This document shows positions 10,190 to 19,491 of a stretch of 64,000 nt of DNA, piece by piece. The DNA lies in contig CACMAX010000007.1 of the NCBI GenBank assembly GCA_902611845.1, positions 1 to 64,000 of the forward strand. Reading direction: 5' to 3'. The notes below the pieces were generated by a model. It was not told where the DNA came from, made no database searches, and was given only the letters and a program-made list of their open reading frames with translations. Source of the DNA: an uncultured Pelagibacteraceae bacterium (GTDB lineage Bacteria > Pseudomonadota > Alphaproteobacteria > Pelagibacterales > Pelagibacteraceae). Made by a program: the position numbers and the translations under genes. Each line of letters begins with the position of its first letter. Position 1 is the first letter of the stretch.

Positions 10190-10645
10190 ATGATCACAAT
10201 TGAGGAATTTAAAAAGAAACAGCTAAATACATCTAGATTAATTGGACTTGATTTAGGTTCAAAGAGAATTGGTGTAGCTATATGTGATGAAAATCAAAAA
10301 ATTGCCACACCGTTTAAAACAATAAACAAATCCAAATTTGAAGATCTTATCAATGAATTAGAGGATATTATTAAAGAAAATAATATTAAAGGAATAATTA
10401 TTGGCAATCCAATTAATATGGATGGTAGCTTAGGTAAATCCTCTCAATCAGTCAATGATGTGTCAAAAGCAATATCAAAAAAAATTGATCTTCCAATAAG
10501 TCTTTGGGATGAAAGATTATCAACAGTTGGAGCGTTTAAATTAACCGAAAATTTAGGTATTAACGTAACTAAAAGAGAAAAAAATATAGATAAAAATGCT
10601 GCTGCATTTATCTTACAGGGTGCCATAGATTTTATTAATAATTAA
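10190..10645 (+). CDS. ruvX: Holliday junction resolvase-like / pre-16S rRNA nuclease YqgF
   Basis: This is an RNase H-fold nuclease. E. coli YqgF trims the 5' end of 16S rRNA and has also been described as a Holliday junction resolvase. The first acidic motif is in LIGLDLGSKRIGVAI (Asp about 21), followed by GIIIGNPINMDGSLGKSS and the LWDERLSTVGA motif. The last acidic residue lies in KNAAAFILQGAIDF, where the family has DxxAAxxIL; here it is DKNAAAFIL. The 151 residues include about 16 extra at the N-terminus compared with E. coli. pyrB follows closely on the same strand. Confidence 0.93.
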   Translation: MITIEEFKKKQLNTSRLIGLDLGSKRIGVAICDENQKIATPFKTINKSKFEDLINELEDIIKENNIKGIIIGNPINMDGSLGKSSQSVNDVSKAISKKIDLPISLWDERLSTVGAFKLTENLGINVTKREKNIDKNAAAFILQGAIDFINN

Positions 10646-10687
10646 TACTTGCATTAATCAACCTTTGTGGCTATAGAGTTGGTTTTA

Positions 10688-11626
10688 ATGGCAACTAAAA
10701 CCAAAGCTATTAAAATTTCTCAAAAACATCTCCTAGGTATTCAAGATTTATCAATAAATGATGTTAACTTAATTTTAAAAGAAGCTGAAAAATTTATTGA
10801 ATTAAATAAAAGTAAAAATAAAAAATTAGATTTACTAAAGGGGAAAACACAAATTAATCTTTTTTTTGAACCATCAACAAGAACACAAAGCTCATTTGAA
10901 CTAGCAGGAAAAAGATTAGGTGCAGATGTTATGTCAATGAATATAACAAACTCAGCAATTAAAAAAGGTGAAACGCTAATAGATACTGCAATGACACTAA
11001 ATGCAATGCATCCTGATATAATAGTTATTAGACATCAAGATTCAGGGGCTTGTAATCTTTTATCTCAAAAAGTTAATTGTGCAGTTTTAAATGCTGGTGA
11101 TGGAAGGAGAGAGCACCCTACTCAAGCATTACTTGATGCATTAACTATATTGAATAGGAAAAAAAAAATTCAAGGATTAAAGGTTGCAATTTGTGGAGAT
11201 ATTCTACATTCAAGAGTAGCAAGATCTAATATTTACTTGCTAAACATGTTGGGTGCCGAAGTTAATATTGTGGCTCCTTCAAACCTTTTACCAAAAGATA
11301 TAGAAAAATTTGGGGTTAATATTTTTTCAAATATGAAGAAAGGTGTAAAAGATTGCGACATAGTAATGATGCTTAGACTTCAAAATGAAAGAATGAGTAG
11401 TTCATTCCTGTCATCTAATAGAGAGTATTATGAATACTATGGACTAACACAGGATAAATTAGAATATGCAAAATCAGATTCAATTATTATGCATCCTGGT
11501 CCAATGAACCGTGGTATTGAAATTGATACAAAACTAGCTGATGACACCAATATGAGTGTTGTAAAAGAACAAGTTGAATTAGGTGTTGCGATAAGAATGG
11601 CATGTTTAAAAATTTTTTGTGAATGA
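10688..11626 (+). CDS. pyrB: aspartate carbamoyltransferase catalytic subunit
   Basis: This enzyme condenses carbamoyl phosphate with aspartate in the first committed step of pyrimidine synthesis. The carbamoyl-phosphate loop [20 protein letters not shown] is intact, as are [29 protein letters not shown] and the aspartate-side [13 protein letters not shown]. The ATG at 10688 (312 residues) is preferred; an in-frame GTG at 10667 would add seven residues with no better ribosome site. The gene overlaps the downstream dihydroorotase-like gene by 4 bp (ATGA). That pairing is meaningful because that partner appears catalytically dead and may serve as an ATCase assembly subunit. Confidence 0.97.
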   Translation: MATKTKAIKISQKHLLGIQDLSINDVNLILKEAEKFIELNKSKNKKLDLLKGKTQINLFFEPSTRTQSSFELAGKRLGADVMSMNITNSAIKKGETLIDTAMTLNAMHPDIIVIRHQDSGACNLLSQKVNCAVLNAGDGRREHPTQALLDALTILNRKKKIQGLKVAICGDILHSRVARSNIYLLNMLGAEVNIVAPSNLLPKDIEKFGVNIFSNMKKGVKDCDIVMMLRLQNERMSSSFLSSNREYYEYYGLTQDKLEYAKSDSIIMHPGPMNRGIEIDTKLADDTNMSVVKEQVELGVAIRMACLKIFCE

Positions 11627-12912
11627 TGAAAAAAAAATACTTTATTAACGCAAATATAATTGATCCTCATAACAATATAAGTGAAACAGGAGGATTAATA
11701 ATAGGTGAAGATGGAAAAATTGAAGGTGTTGGAAAAAAGGTGAATAAAAACAACATTCCTAGTAGAGAAAAAGTTATTGATTTAAAAGAGAATTATATTT
11801 TTCCAGGTATAGTTGATATGAGGGTATTTGTAGGCGAACCAGGTTATGAATATAAAGAAAATTTTAGAACTTTGAGTAACGCTGCATTATCCGGGGGAGT
11901 AACCTCAGTTGTAACAATGCCTAATACTGATCCAATAATCGACAATGTTTCAATAGTAGATTTTTTAAAAAGACGAGGCAGAGATAAATCAAAAATAAAT
12001 ATATTTCCCACAGCATCTCTAACAAAGGGTACTGAGGGTACAAATATGACAGAGTTTGGTCTTCTGCAAAGTAAAGGGATAATAGCATTTACAGATGGAA
12101 TTAGAACAATTCAGAATACAAGAGTTATGTCCAGAATAATGAATTCAGCAAAAGATTTAGGATCTTTAATAATGCAACATGCGGAAGATCAAGAATTAGC
12201 TGAAAATGGCATGATAAATGATGGAATAATTTCGACAAAACTTGGTTTGCAAGGTATCCCAGAAATAGCAGAATTAATAATTATAGAGAGAGATTTAACA
12301 TTATTAGAAGAATATAATTGTCGTTATCACATTTCTCAGATTTCATCAGGAAAAGCAGCAGAAATTATCAGAGATAGAAAAGATAAAGTAAGATTTTCCT
12401 GTGGGGTATCAATAAATAATTTATCTTTAAATGAAAATGATATTGGTGACTTTAGAACTTTTTTAAAATTGTCACCGCCACTTAGAACTGAAGATGATAG
12501 ATTAAGTTTAGTGCAAGGATTAAATGATGGTACAATCGATGTAATAGTTTCAGATCACAAACCTGAAGATGAAGAGCAAAAAAGATTAACATTTGCTCAA
12601 GCCGCAACAGGAGCAACTGGTATTGAAACATTATTATCCTTGTCATTAGAATTATATCACAATGGATCTGTAAAACTTGAAAAAATTATTGCAGCATTAA
12701 CCTCCAATCCAGCAAAAATTTTGAAAATCAATAAAGGTAATTTATCCGTAGGTAATGATGCAGATTTCTGTATTGTGGATATAAATAAACCTTGGATAGT
12801 AAAGCAAGAAAATTTGGTTTCTAAATCAAAAAATACGTCAATTGAAAATAAGAGATTACAAGGAAAAGTGACCAATACATACGTAAAAGGACAAGAGCTT
12901 TACAATATTTAA
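11623..12912 (+). CDS. dihydroorotase-like protein, probably non-catalytic (PyrC'/PyrX type)
   Basis: This 429-residue amidohydrolase-fold protein resembles class I dihydroorotase. The usual metal motif DxHxHxREPG is replaced by [16 protein letters not shown] (from about residue 65), so both histidines of HxH are gone. The later DHAPH-type motif reads [13 protein letters not shown]. Histidines in MQHAEDQ and YHISQIS remain. In Pseudomonas an inactive dihydroorotase of this kind is encoded next to pyrB and is needed to build the active ATCase complex; the overlap with pyrB here suggests the same role. A true dihydroorotase should be elsewhere in the genome. An unusual hydrolase of another substrate is a weaker alternative. 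Confidence 0.88.
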   Translation: MMKKKYFINANIIDPHNNISETGGLIIGEDGKIEGVGKKVNKNNIPSREKVIDLKENYIFPGIVDMRVFVGEPGYEYKENFRTLSNAALSGGVTSVVTMPNTDPIIDNVSIVDFLKRRGRDKSKINIFPTASLTKGTEGTNMTEFGLLQSKGIIAFTDGIRTIQNTRVMSRIMNSAKDLGSLIMQHAEDQELAENGMINDGIISTKLGLQGIPEIAELIIIERDLTLLEEYNCRYHISQISSGKAAEIIRDRKDKVRFSCGVSINNLSLNENDIGDFRTFLKLSPPLRTEDDRLSLVQGLNDGTIDVIVSDHKPEDEEQKRLTFAQAATGATGIETLLSLSLELYHNGSVKLEKIIAALTSNPAKILKINKGNLSVGNDADFCIVDINKPWIVKQENLVSKSKNTSIENKRLQGKVTNTYVKGQELYNI

Positions 12913-13485
12913 ATGGAAATTTTTATTTTATCACTTTTATCATATTTATTAGGTTCTATTCCTTTTGGTTTTTTATTAACAAAAATTTTTTTAAAAAAAG
13001 ACATAAGAGAAACAGGTTCGGGTAATATAGGCGCCACCAATGTTTTAAGAACTGGTAATAAATTTTTAGGTTACTCAACTTTATTACTAGACATTTTAAA
13101 AGCAGTTTTACCAATAATTTATGTTAAATTAAATTATCCAGAATTTATTTACATTTGTTCATTATCTGTTTTTTTAGGACATGTTTTTCCAATATGGTTA
13201 AAATTTAAAGGTGGTAAGGGTGTTGCAACATATGTTGGAATGTTGATTATTTTAAATTATTTTTTGGGTATTGTTTTTGGTATTGTTTGGTTAATTACAT
13301 ATTTAATGTCTAAATACTCATCATTAGGATCAATTCTAGGATCATTAAGTGTTCCTATTTTTATATTTTTTTATAGCAATGATAACATTATGTTTTACTT
13401 CATAATGTTTATTTTAATTTTTTATACTCATAGAGAAAACGTTAAACGCTTGATAAATAAAGAAGAAACTAAGACAAAAATTTAA
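12913..13485 (+). CDS. plsY: acyl-phosphate:glycerol-3-phosphate acyltransferase
   Basis: PlsY is an integral membrane enzyme that acylates glycerol-3-phosphate from acyl-phosphate at the start of phospholipid synthesis. The 190 residues contain about five membrane segments and the family motifs: LLGSIPFGFLL, ETGSGNIGATNVLRTGNK (about 34-51) and LKFKGGKGVATYVGML (about 95-110). It starts directly after the preceding stop codon and is followed 40 bp later by topA. In many alphaproteobacteria a dprA gene sits between plsY and topA; there is no room for one here. Confidence 0.96.
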   Translation: MEIFILSLLSYLLGSIPFGFLLTKIFLKKDIRETGSGNIGATNVLRTGNKFLGYSTLLLDILKAVLPIIYVKLNYPEFIYICSLSVFLGHVFPIWLKFKGGKGVATYVGMLIILNYFLGIVFGIVWLITYLMSKYSSLGSILGSLSVPIFIFFYSNDNIMFYFIMFILIFYTHRENVKRLINKEETKTKI

Positions 13486-13525
13486 TAATTTGACAGTTTA
13501 ACTGTTTTAAGTACGTTCTCTAAAT

Positions 13526-16093
13526 ATGAATCTAGTAATTGTTGAAAGTCCAGCAAAAGCAAAAACAATTAATAAATATTTAGGATCAGATTATACAGTT
13601 CTTGCAAGCTATGGACATATAAGAGATCTGCCTTCGAAAAATGGTTCTGTTGATCCTGAAAATGATTTTAAAATGATTTGGAAAGTAGATAGCTTTTCAA
13701 AAAAATATTTAAAAGAAATTACAGATAGTGCTAAAGATTCAAAAAAAATTATTCTAGCAACTGACCCTGATAGAGAAGGTGAAGCAATAGCTTGGCATGT
13801 AAAAGAGTTTCTTGAAGAAAAAAAATTATTAAAAGATAAAGAAGTTGAAAGAGTTGTTTTCAACGAAATAACAAAAAAAGCAGTTACAAATGGAATAAAT
13901 AATCCAAGAAAAATAGAGCCACATTTAGTTGATGCTTATATGGCAAGAAGAGCTCTAGATTATCTAGTAGGTTTTAATATCTCCCCCATTCTATGGACAA
14001 AATTACCAGGTTCTAAATCTGCTGGTCGAGTTCAGTCTGTAGCTCTAAGACTTTTAACCGAAAGAGAACAGGAAATAGAAGTTTTTCAACCAAAAGAATT
14101 TTGGACTTTAAATATAATTTTTAAAAATAACAAAAATGAAAAAATAAATACAAATATTTCACAATTAGATGGAAATAAGATTGAAAAATTTTCATTTAAA
14201 AACAAACAAGATATTAATGATGCATTATCTCAAATAAAAAACAAAAAATACAAAATAACAGATATAAGCTCGAAAACTTATAACAGAAATCCATCAGGAC
14301 CTTTTACTACATCAACATTACAACAAACAGCATCCAGTAAACTTGGTTTTGGAGCATCAAGGACAATGCAAATTGCTCAAAGACTATATCAAGGAATTGA
14401 TATTGAAGGTGAAACGGTAGGATTAATTACTTATATGAGAACAGATGGAACTAATATTTCAAAAGATGCTATAACATCTTTCAGAGATTTTATAATGCAG
14501 AATTATGGTGATAAATATTTACCAGAACAACCTCTAAATTATAGTGGCAAAAAAGCAAAGAATGCTCAAGAAGCTCACGAAGCTATACGTCCAACAGAAA
14601 TAATTCGAAAACCAGAAGATATGAAAAAATACTTAAGTACTGATCAATATAAACTTTATAATTTAATATGGTCTAGATCTTTATCATCACAAATGCAGTC
14701 AGCAAAATTTGATAGAAAAACTATTACCATCAGCTCAGATGATGATAAAAATATATTCAAAGCTAGTGGTTCAACATTAAAATTTGATGGTTTCCTAAAA
14801 CTTTATAAGATCGATGAAAATGATGATGACAATGAAAATACTTTGCCTGATGTTGAAAAAGGTGATGTAATGTTTGAAGATCATATTGATGAACAGCACT
14901 ATACGCAACCACCGCCTAGATATTCAGAGGCAAGTTTAGTTAAAAAATTAGAGGAACTAGGGATTGGAAGACCGTCTACTTATGCAAGTATTATTTCAGT
15001 AATAGCTAATAGAGGTTATGCTGATATAAATAATAAAAGATTTTTCCCAACTGATAGAGGTAAATTACTTTCTGCTTTTTTAGAAAAATTATTTACCAAA
15101 TATGTTGATTATGATTTTACTGCAAAATTAGAAGATCAATTAGATGATATAACATCAGGTAAAGAAAATTGGATAAAAGTTCTAGAAAACTTTTGGAAAG
15201 ACTTTAATTCTAATGTTTCAGGTGTGAAAGAAAAAAGAACCAGAGAAGTATTAGATCTATTAAATGAAAGTCTTGGATCACTAATATTTGAGGTCGATAA
15301 GGATGGAAATATTGATAGAAAATGCAAGCTTTGTGAGTCTGGTCAATTAAGTTTAAAAAATAGTTTTAGAGGTGGTGCTTTTATTGGGTGTTCAAATTAT
15401 CCAGACTGCAAATTTACAAGACCACTATCAAAATCTAAAGCAGCACAACAATTGACACTAGCAGAACCTAAATTCATCGGAAAAAATGATAAAGGTAAAG
15501 ATATTTTTCTTAAAAATGGAAGATTTGGTCCATATTTACAATTTGAAAAAGAAATCATAGAGGAAGATGAAAAAACTAAAAAGAAAAAAAGAAAATTAAA
15601 GAAAGAAGAAAATAATTTAAAAAATGTTTCTATCCCTAAAGGAATTGAGATTGAAAATATTGATTTAGAAAAGGCAAAATACTTATGTTCATTACCATTA
15701 AGTTTAGGTAAAAATCCTGAAAATGATAAGGATATTACTGTGAATGTTGGAAGATTTGGTCCTTACCTTAAATGTGAAAATAAATCTGCTAGACTAGAAA
15801 ATGTTGATGAATTATTCACAATTGGATTAAATAGAGCTGTTACATTAATTGCTGAAGCTAAACCAGGAAGAATTTCATCATCTATGATAAAAGATTTAGG
15901 AGAACACCCTGAAGATAAAAAACCAGTTAGAATCATGAAAGGTCAGTATGGTCCATACATTAAATACAAATCATTAAATGCGACTATACCAGAAGAGAAA
16001 GATCCTGTTGAATTAACTATGGAAGAAGCATTAATTTTAATTGAGAAAAGAAAAGAATACGATAGAAATAAAAAGAAAAAGAAAAGCAAATAA
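13526..16093 (+). CDS. topA: DNA topoisomerase I (type IA)
   Basis: This enzyme relaxes negative supercoils. The N-terminal TOPRIM domain has VESPAKAKTINKYLG, SYGHIRDLPSK and the Mg-binding ATDPDREGEAIAWHV (about 78-92). The catalytic tyrosine is Tyr303 in GLITYMRTDGTN. After the core come one four-cysteine zinc ribbon, CKLCESG...CSNYPDCKF (near 598-632), and three Topo-C repeats marked by NGRFGPYLQFE, VGRFGPYLKCE and KGQYGPYIKYK. The tail is a Lys-rich basic stretch. At 855 residues it is complete. The stop overlaps the RidA-like start by one base. Confidence 0.98.
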   Translation: MNLVIVESPAKAKTINKYLGSDYTVLASYGHIRDLPSKNGSVDPENDFKMIWKVDSFSKKYLKEITDSAKDSKKIILATDPDREGEAIAWHVKEFLEEKKLLKDKEVERVVFNEITKKAVTNGINNPRKIEPHLVDAYMARRALDYLVGFNISPILWTKLPGSKSAGRVQSVALRLLTEREQEIEVFQPKEFWTLNIIFKNNKNEKINTNISQLDGNKIEKFSFKNKQDINDALSQIKNKKYKITDISSKTYNRNPSGPFTTSTLQQTASSKLGFGASRTMQIAQRLYQGIDIEGETVGLITYMRTDGTNISKDAITSFRDFIMQNYGDKYLPEQPLNYSGKKAKNAQEAHEAIRPTEIIRKPEDMKKYLSTDQYKLYNLIWSRSLSSQMQSAKFDRKTITISSDDDKNIFKASGSTLKFDGFLKLYKIDENDDDNENTLPDVEKGDVMFEDHIDEQHYTQPPPRYSEASLVKKLEELGIGRPSTYASIISVIANRGYADINNKRFFPTDRGKLLSAFLEKLFTKYVDYDFTAKLEDQLDDITSGKENWIKVLENFWKDFNSNVSGVKEKRTREVLDLLNESLGSLIFEVDKDGNIDRKCKLCESGQLSLKNSFRGGAFIGCSNYPDCKFTRPLSKSKAAQQLTLAEPKFIGKNDKGKDIFLKNGRFGPYLQFEKEIIEEDEKTKKKKRKLKKEENNLKNVSIPKGIEIENIDLEKAKYLCSLPLSLGKNPENDKDITVNVGRFGPYLKCENKSARLENVDELFTIGLNRAVTLIAEAKPGRISSSMIKDLGEHPEDKKPVRIMKGQYGPYIKYKSLNATIPEEKDPVELTMEEALILIEKRKEYDRNKKKKKSK

Positions 16094-16554
16094 TGTCAGC
16101 AGATGAAAATTTAAAGAATTTAAATATAAAATTACCAAAAGCTAATGATCCTGTTGGATCATATGCTGCTACTAGAATATCTGGAAATTTACTATACATA
16201 TCTGGTCAAATATCAATTGATGAGAATGGAAATTTAATTAAGGGAAAACTCGGAAAAGATTATAATACTGAACAAGGTTATGAGGCAGCTAAAAGATGTG
16301 CATTAAGCATAATATCTCAAGCAAAAAAAGCATGTGGTGATGATTTATCCAAAATTAAATCATGTTTGAAACTTACTGGATATGTTAATTCTACTGATGA
16401 TTTTACTGAACAGCCAAAAGTCATAAATGGAGCCTCAGATATAATAAAAAGTGTATTTGATGAAGCTGGCTCACATGCAAGAGCTGCTGTCAGCACTAAT
16501 AGCCTTCCATTGGGTGTTGCAGTTGAAGTTGATGCAATATTTGATCTTAATTAA
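16093..16554 (+). CDS. RidA/YjgF/UK114 family protein
   Basis: Members of this family hydrolyse reactive enamine/imine intermediates made by PLP enzymes, protecting the cell, though many subfamilies have unknown roles. The 153 residues carry NLLYISGQISIDENG at the N-terminal strand pair and the signature RAAVSTNSLPLGVAVEVDAIFD at the end; its Arg (about 130) corresponds to the catalytic arginine of RidA. It is longer than canonical RidA (about 128) and belongs to the longer subfamily, so activity on 2-aminoacrylate is only inferred. It follows topA by a one-base overlap and abuts the convergent ugd stop. Confidence 0.9.
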   Translation: MSADENLKNLNIKLPKANDPVGSYAATRISGNLLYISGQISIDENGNLIKGKLGKDYNTEQGYEAAKRCALSIISQAKKACGDDLSKIKSCLKLTGYVNSTDDFTEQPKVINGASDIIKSVFDEAGSHARAAVSTNSLPLGVAVEVDAIFDLN

Positions 16555-17844
16555 TTATCTACCAATACTAAAATAATTTATTTTATTTTTTTTCATTTCA
16601 GAAGTTGAGTAAAGATTTCTCATATCAAAAACTTTAAAATTTCTTTTTTTTGTAATTTTTTTAAAGTTTAGTTGCTTAAATTCATTCCATTCTGTATGGA
16701 TAATTATTAAATCTGCGCTTTTACAAGCATCTTTTATATTTTCAAAAAAGTTTATTTTTTTAGATTTTAATTCCTTTTTCTTGCCAGTTGGTTCATAATA
16801 ATTGACATGTGCACCCTTCCTTATCAAAGATGGTATCATTTTTAATGAAGAGGACTCTCTCATGTCATCAGTTCCTGGTTTAAAGGTAACACCCAAAAAT
16901 GTAATATTTTTATTTTTAATTTTGTTATTCATTATTTTGCTAATTTTATTTAATAATAAATTGGTTCTTTTATCATTTGAATTAATTACTGACTTTACAA
17001 CTGAAAGATTTGTTTTAAACATTCGACCAGTTGAAACAAGTGCTCTTGTATCCTTTGGAAAACATGATCCACCATAGGCTGGGCCAGCTCGTAGAAATCT
17101 ACTTCCAATCCTTTCATCTAAACCCATGCCAATTGCAACTTCTTTAACGTCTATATTTAATTTTTCACATAAATTGGCTATTTCATTAATGAATGTAATT
17201 TTAGTGGCTAAAAAAGCGTTTGATGCATATTTAATCAGTTCTGCTGATCGTCTAGAAGTATGAAAATATCTACCACCCTTCTTAATTAAAGGTAGATATA
17301 ATTTTTTCATTATTTTATTTGCTTTATTGCTGCTAGTACCGACAACAACTCTATCTGGGAATTGAAAATCTCTAATAGCTTCACCTTCTCTTAAAAATTC
17401 AGGATTAGATACAACATCAAACTTATTTTTATTTTTATTTGATTTTAAGATTTTTGTGATTTTATCACCTGTGATAACTGGGACTGTAGATTTAGTAACT
17501 ATTATTTTATACCTATTTAAATTAGATTTTATACTTTTGGTAACATTAAATACATATTTCAAATCAGCTTTATTATTTTTGGTAGGAGTTCCAACGCAAA
17601 TAAATATGATATCTGACTTTTTTATTGAGCTAGAAATATCTGTTGTAAATAAAAGTCTTTTTTTTTTTAAATTTCTTACAACCAATTCTTGAAGACCAGG
17701 TTCATAAATTGGGATTATTCCTTTATTTAATTTTTCTATAATTTCTCTGTTAATATCAACACATCTAACTGTATTACCTAGGTCAGAAAAACAGGCCCCA
17801 CTAACTAAACCAACATAACCAGATCCTATAATGCAAATTTTCAT
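16555..17844 (-). CDS. ugd: UDP-glucose 6-dehydrogenase
   Basis: This enzyme oxidises UDP-glucose twice to UDP-glucuronate, a precursor for surface polysaccharide. It has an N-terminal NAD site ICIIGSGYVGLVSGACFSDL (residues 3-22), IFICVGTPTKN, the linking helix FINEIANLCEKLNIDV, and the catalytic Cys261 in AYGGSCFPKDTRAL. The C-terminal UDP-binding domain contains FLGVTFKPGTDDMRESS. The 429 residues are complete. It overlaps galU by 4 bp, which makes its substrate, so the two genes form a pathway pair. Nearest relatives by name are the TuaD/Udg group. Confidence 0.97.
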   Translation of the reverse strand: MKICIIGSGYVGLVSGACFSDLGNTVRCVDINREIIEKLNKGIIPIYEPGLQELVVRNLKKKRLLFTTDISSSIKKSDIIFICVGTPTKNNKADLKYVFNVTKSIKSNLNRYKIIVTKSTVPVITGDKITKILKSNKNKNKFDVVSNPEFLREGEAIRDFQFPDRVVVGTSSNKANKIMKKLYLPLIKKGGRYFHTSRRSAELIKYASNAFLATKITFINEIANLCEKLNIDVKEVAIGMGLDERIGSRFLRAGPAYGGSCFPKDTRALVSTGRMFKTNLSVVKSVINSNDKRTNLLLNKISKIMNNKIKNKNITFLGVTFKPGTDDMRESSSLKMIPSLIRKGAHVNYYEPTGKKKELKSKKINFFENIKDACKSADLIIIHTEWNEFKQLNFKKITKKRNFKVFDMRNLYSTSEMKKNKINYFSIGR

Positions 17845-18656
17845 AGCTTAGAAATTTCAATTCCAGATTTAATATAACCTTTCATAGATCCACAATCTAA
17901 ATAATTACCTGCAAATTTATGTCCAATGAATAAATATTGATCTAATATCATTCGTCTTATTGCATCTGTAATATGTATTTCACCACCTTTACCTTTTTTT
18001 TGATTTTGTAGATAAAGAAAAATTTTCTTTGATAATATATATCTACCTATAACTGCGTTATTTGAAGGTGCATCTTTAGTATTAGGTTTTTCAATTACAT
18101 CTGCAATTTTAAAATTTAATTTGTCAATATTTTTTTTAATTGAATAAATTCCCCAACGATCTACATTATTTTTTTTAACTTTCATGCTAGCCATTACAGA
18201 ACCTTTTAATTTTTTATGAATTTTTATCATATCTTTTGAACAATTCTTTTTCATAATTAAATCATCAGGTAACAACATTAAAAAATAATCATTTTTTATA
18301 AACTTTTTTGTTTTGAGTACAGCATCACCTGTTCCCATGGGTTTATTCTGATAAACAAATTTGATTTTTTTTCTAAAAAAAAGAATTTTTTTATACTCTT
18401 TAATTATTCTTGGATCTTTCTTTTTTTTAATAATTGATTTGTAAAAATTATCATTATTGAAATATTTCCTTATCATCTCTTTTTTTTTTGAAATAATAAA
18501 AATTATTTCACTTACACCAGCTTCAATACATTCATCTAAAATATACTCAATACCTGGTTTTCCATTTATTGGGAGAAGTTCTTTAGGAAAAATACTTGTT
18601 AAAGGTAGTAAACGTGTACCCAAACCAGCAAGAGGAATAATAGCTTGTTTAATCAT
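17841..18656 (-). CDS. galU: UTP-glucose-1-phosphate uridylyltransferase
   Basis: GalU makes UDP-glucose from UTP and glucose-1-phosphate. The nucleotide-binding signature AGLGTRLLPLTSIFPKELLPI (residues 10-30) has the conserved Arg14 and Lys25. NKPMGTGDAVLKTK, FLMLLPDDLIM (metal-binding Asp), VIEKP and GGEIHITDAIRRM complete the set. At 271 residues it is shorter than E. coli GalU (302), but typical of compact genomes. It is upstream of ugd with a 4-bp overlap and divergent from panC, 34 bp away. A related sugar nucleotidyltransferase with another sugar is possible but less likely given ugd. Confidence 0.95.
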   Translation of the reverse strand: MIKQAIIPLAGLGTRLLPLTSIFPKELLPINGKPGIEYILDECIEAGVSEIIFIISKKKEMIRKYFNNDNFYKSIIKKKKDPRIIKEYKKILFFRKKIKFVYQNKPMGTGDAVLKTKKFIKNDYFLMLLPDDLIMKKNCSKDMIKIHKKLKGSVMASMKVKKNNVDRWGIYSIKKNIDKLNFKIADVIEKPNTKDAPSNNAVIGRYILSKKIFLYLQNQKKGKGGEIHITDAIRRMILDQYLFIGHKFAGNYLDCGSMKGYIKSGIEISKL

Positions 18657-18676
18657 TAAGATGTTTTACTTATAAT
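18648..18676 (+). promoter_or_regulatory. candidate promoter for panC
   Basis: A perfect TATAAT at 18671-18676 lies 17 bp after a weak TTTAAT at 18648-18653. The predicted start would leave a leader of only about 8 nt before the panC ATG at 18691. The -35 overlaps the beginning of the divergent galU gene. Confidence 0.4.
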
Positions 18677-18690
18677 CATATTTATTAAAA

Positions 18691-19491
18691 ATGAAAATTT
18701 TAAAAAATATTTTTGAACTAAATAAGGCAGTAAAAAATTACAAAAATGTTGGATTTGTACCTACAATGGGGGGAATTCATAAAGGCCACGTATCTTTAAT
18801 AAAAATTTCACAAAAAAATAACAAAGAAACGATAGTAAGTATTTTCGTCAATCCAACACAATTTAATCAAAAAAAAGATTTTAAGAATTATCCTAGAAAT
18901 ATAAGAAAAGATATTTCAATATTAAAAAAACTAAAAGTTAATTATTTGTTTTTGCCCGAGGTCAATGAAATTTATAAAAATAGAATGAAGAATTTTAAAC
19001 TTAATAAATCTGATAAAATTTTATGTGCTAAATATAGAAAAGGTCATTTTGAAGGTGTATTAAACGTTATGAATAGATTGTTATCTATTATTAAATCTAA
19101 GTTTGTTTATATGGGTGAAAAAGATTTTCAACAATACATGTTAATTAAAAGAATATTAGGTAAAAAATATAAAATAAATATTGTTGGTTGTCCTACCATT
19201 CGAGAAAATAAAATTGCTTTATCCACAAGAAACAAATTGTTAAATAAATCATGCATAAAAAAAGCATCAAAAATAGCCATCAAATTAGATAAATTAAAAA
19301 AATTATCAAAAATGAATAAATTTGTGGATTTGTCAAAATATAAAGTTGAGCTTGAAAATAAATTTAAAATTAAAATTGATTATCTTGAATTTAGAGATGA
19401 GAAAAAAATGAAATTAGATAATTTTAAATCTAAATACAGACTATTTATTGCCTATCATATTAATGGAGTAAGATTAATTGATAATTTTTGA
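18691..19491 (+). CDS. panC: pantothenate synthetase (pantoate-beta-alanine ligase)
   Basis: PanC joins pantoate and beta-alanine with ATP in the last step of vitamin B5 synthesis. Diagnostic motifs are FVPTMGGIHKGHVSLI (residues 22-37, the HIGH-like ATP site), SIFVNPTQFNQKKDF, YRKGHFEGVLNVMNRL (115-130), VYMGEKDFQQYMLI and PTIRENKIALSTRN (168-181), where the usual GLALSSRN is slightly altered. The 266 residues are close to normal (about 280). Lys makes up an unusually large share. No other pantothenate gene is nearby. It abuts the convergent mgtE gene with no intergenic DNA. Confidence 0.93.
   Translation: MKILKNIFELNKAVKNYKNVGFVPTMGGIHKGHVSLIKISQKNNKETIVSIFVNPTQFNQKKDFKNYPRNIRKDISILKKLKVNYLFLPEVNEIYKNRMKNFKLNKSDKILCAKYRKGHFEGVLNVMNRLLSIIKSKFVYMGEKDFQQYMLIKRILGKKYKINIVGCPTIRENKIALSTRNKLLNKSCIKKASKIAIKLDKLKKLSKMNKFVDLSKYKVELENKFKIKIDYLEFRDEKKMKLDNFKSKYRLFIAYHINGVRLIDNF

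Noticed and set aside
10667-10687. GTG start for pyrB
   Set aside because: It adds seven residues that match nothing in the family and has no better ribosome site than the ATG at 10688.
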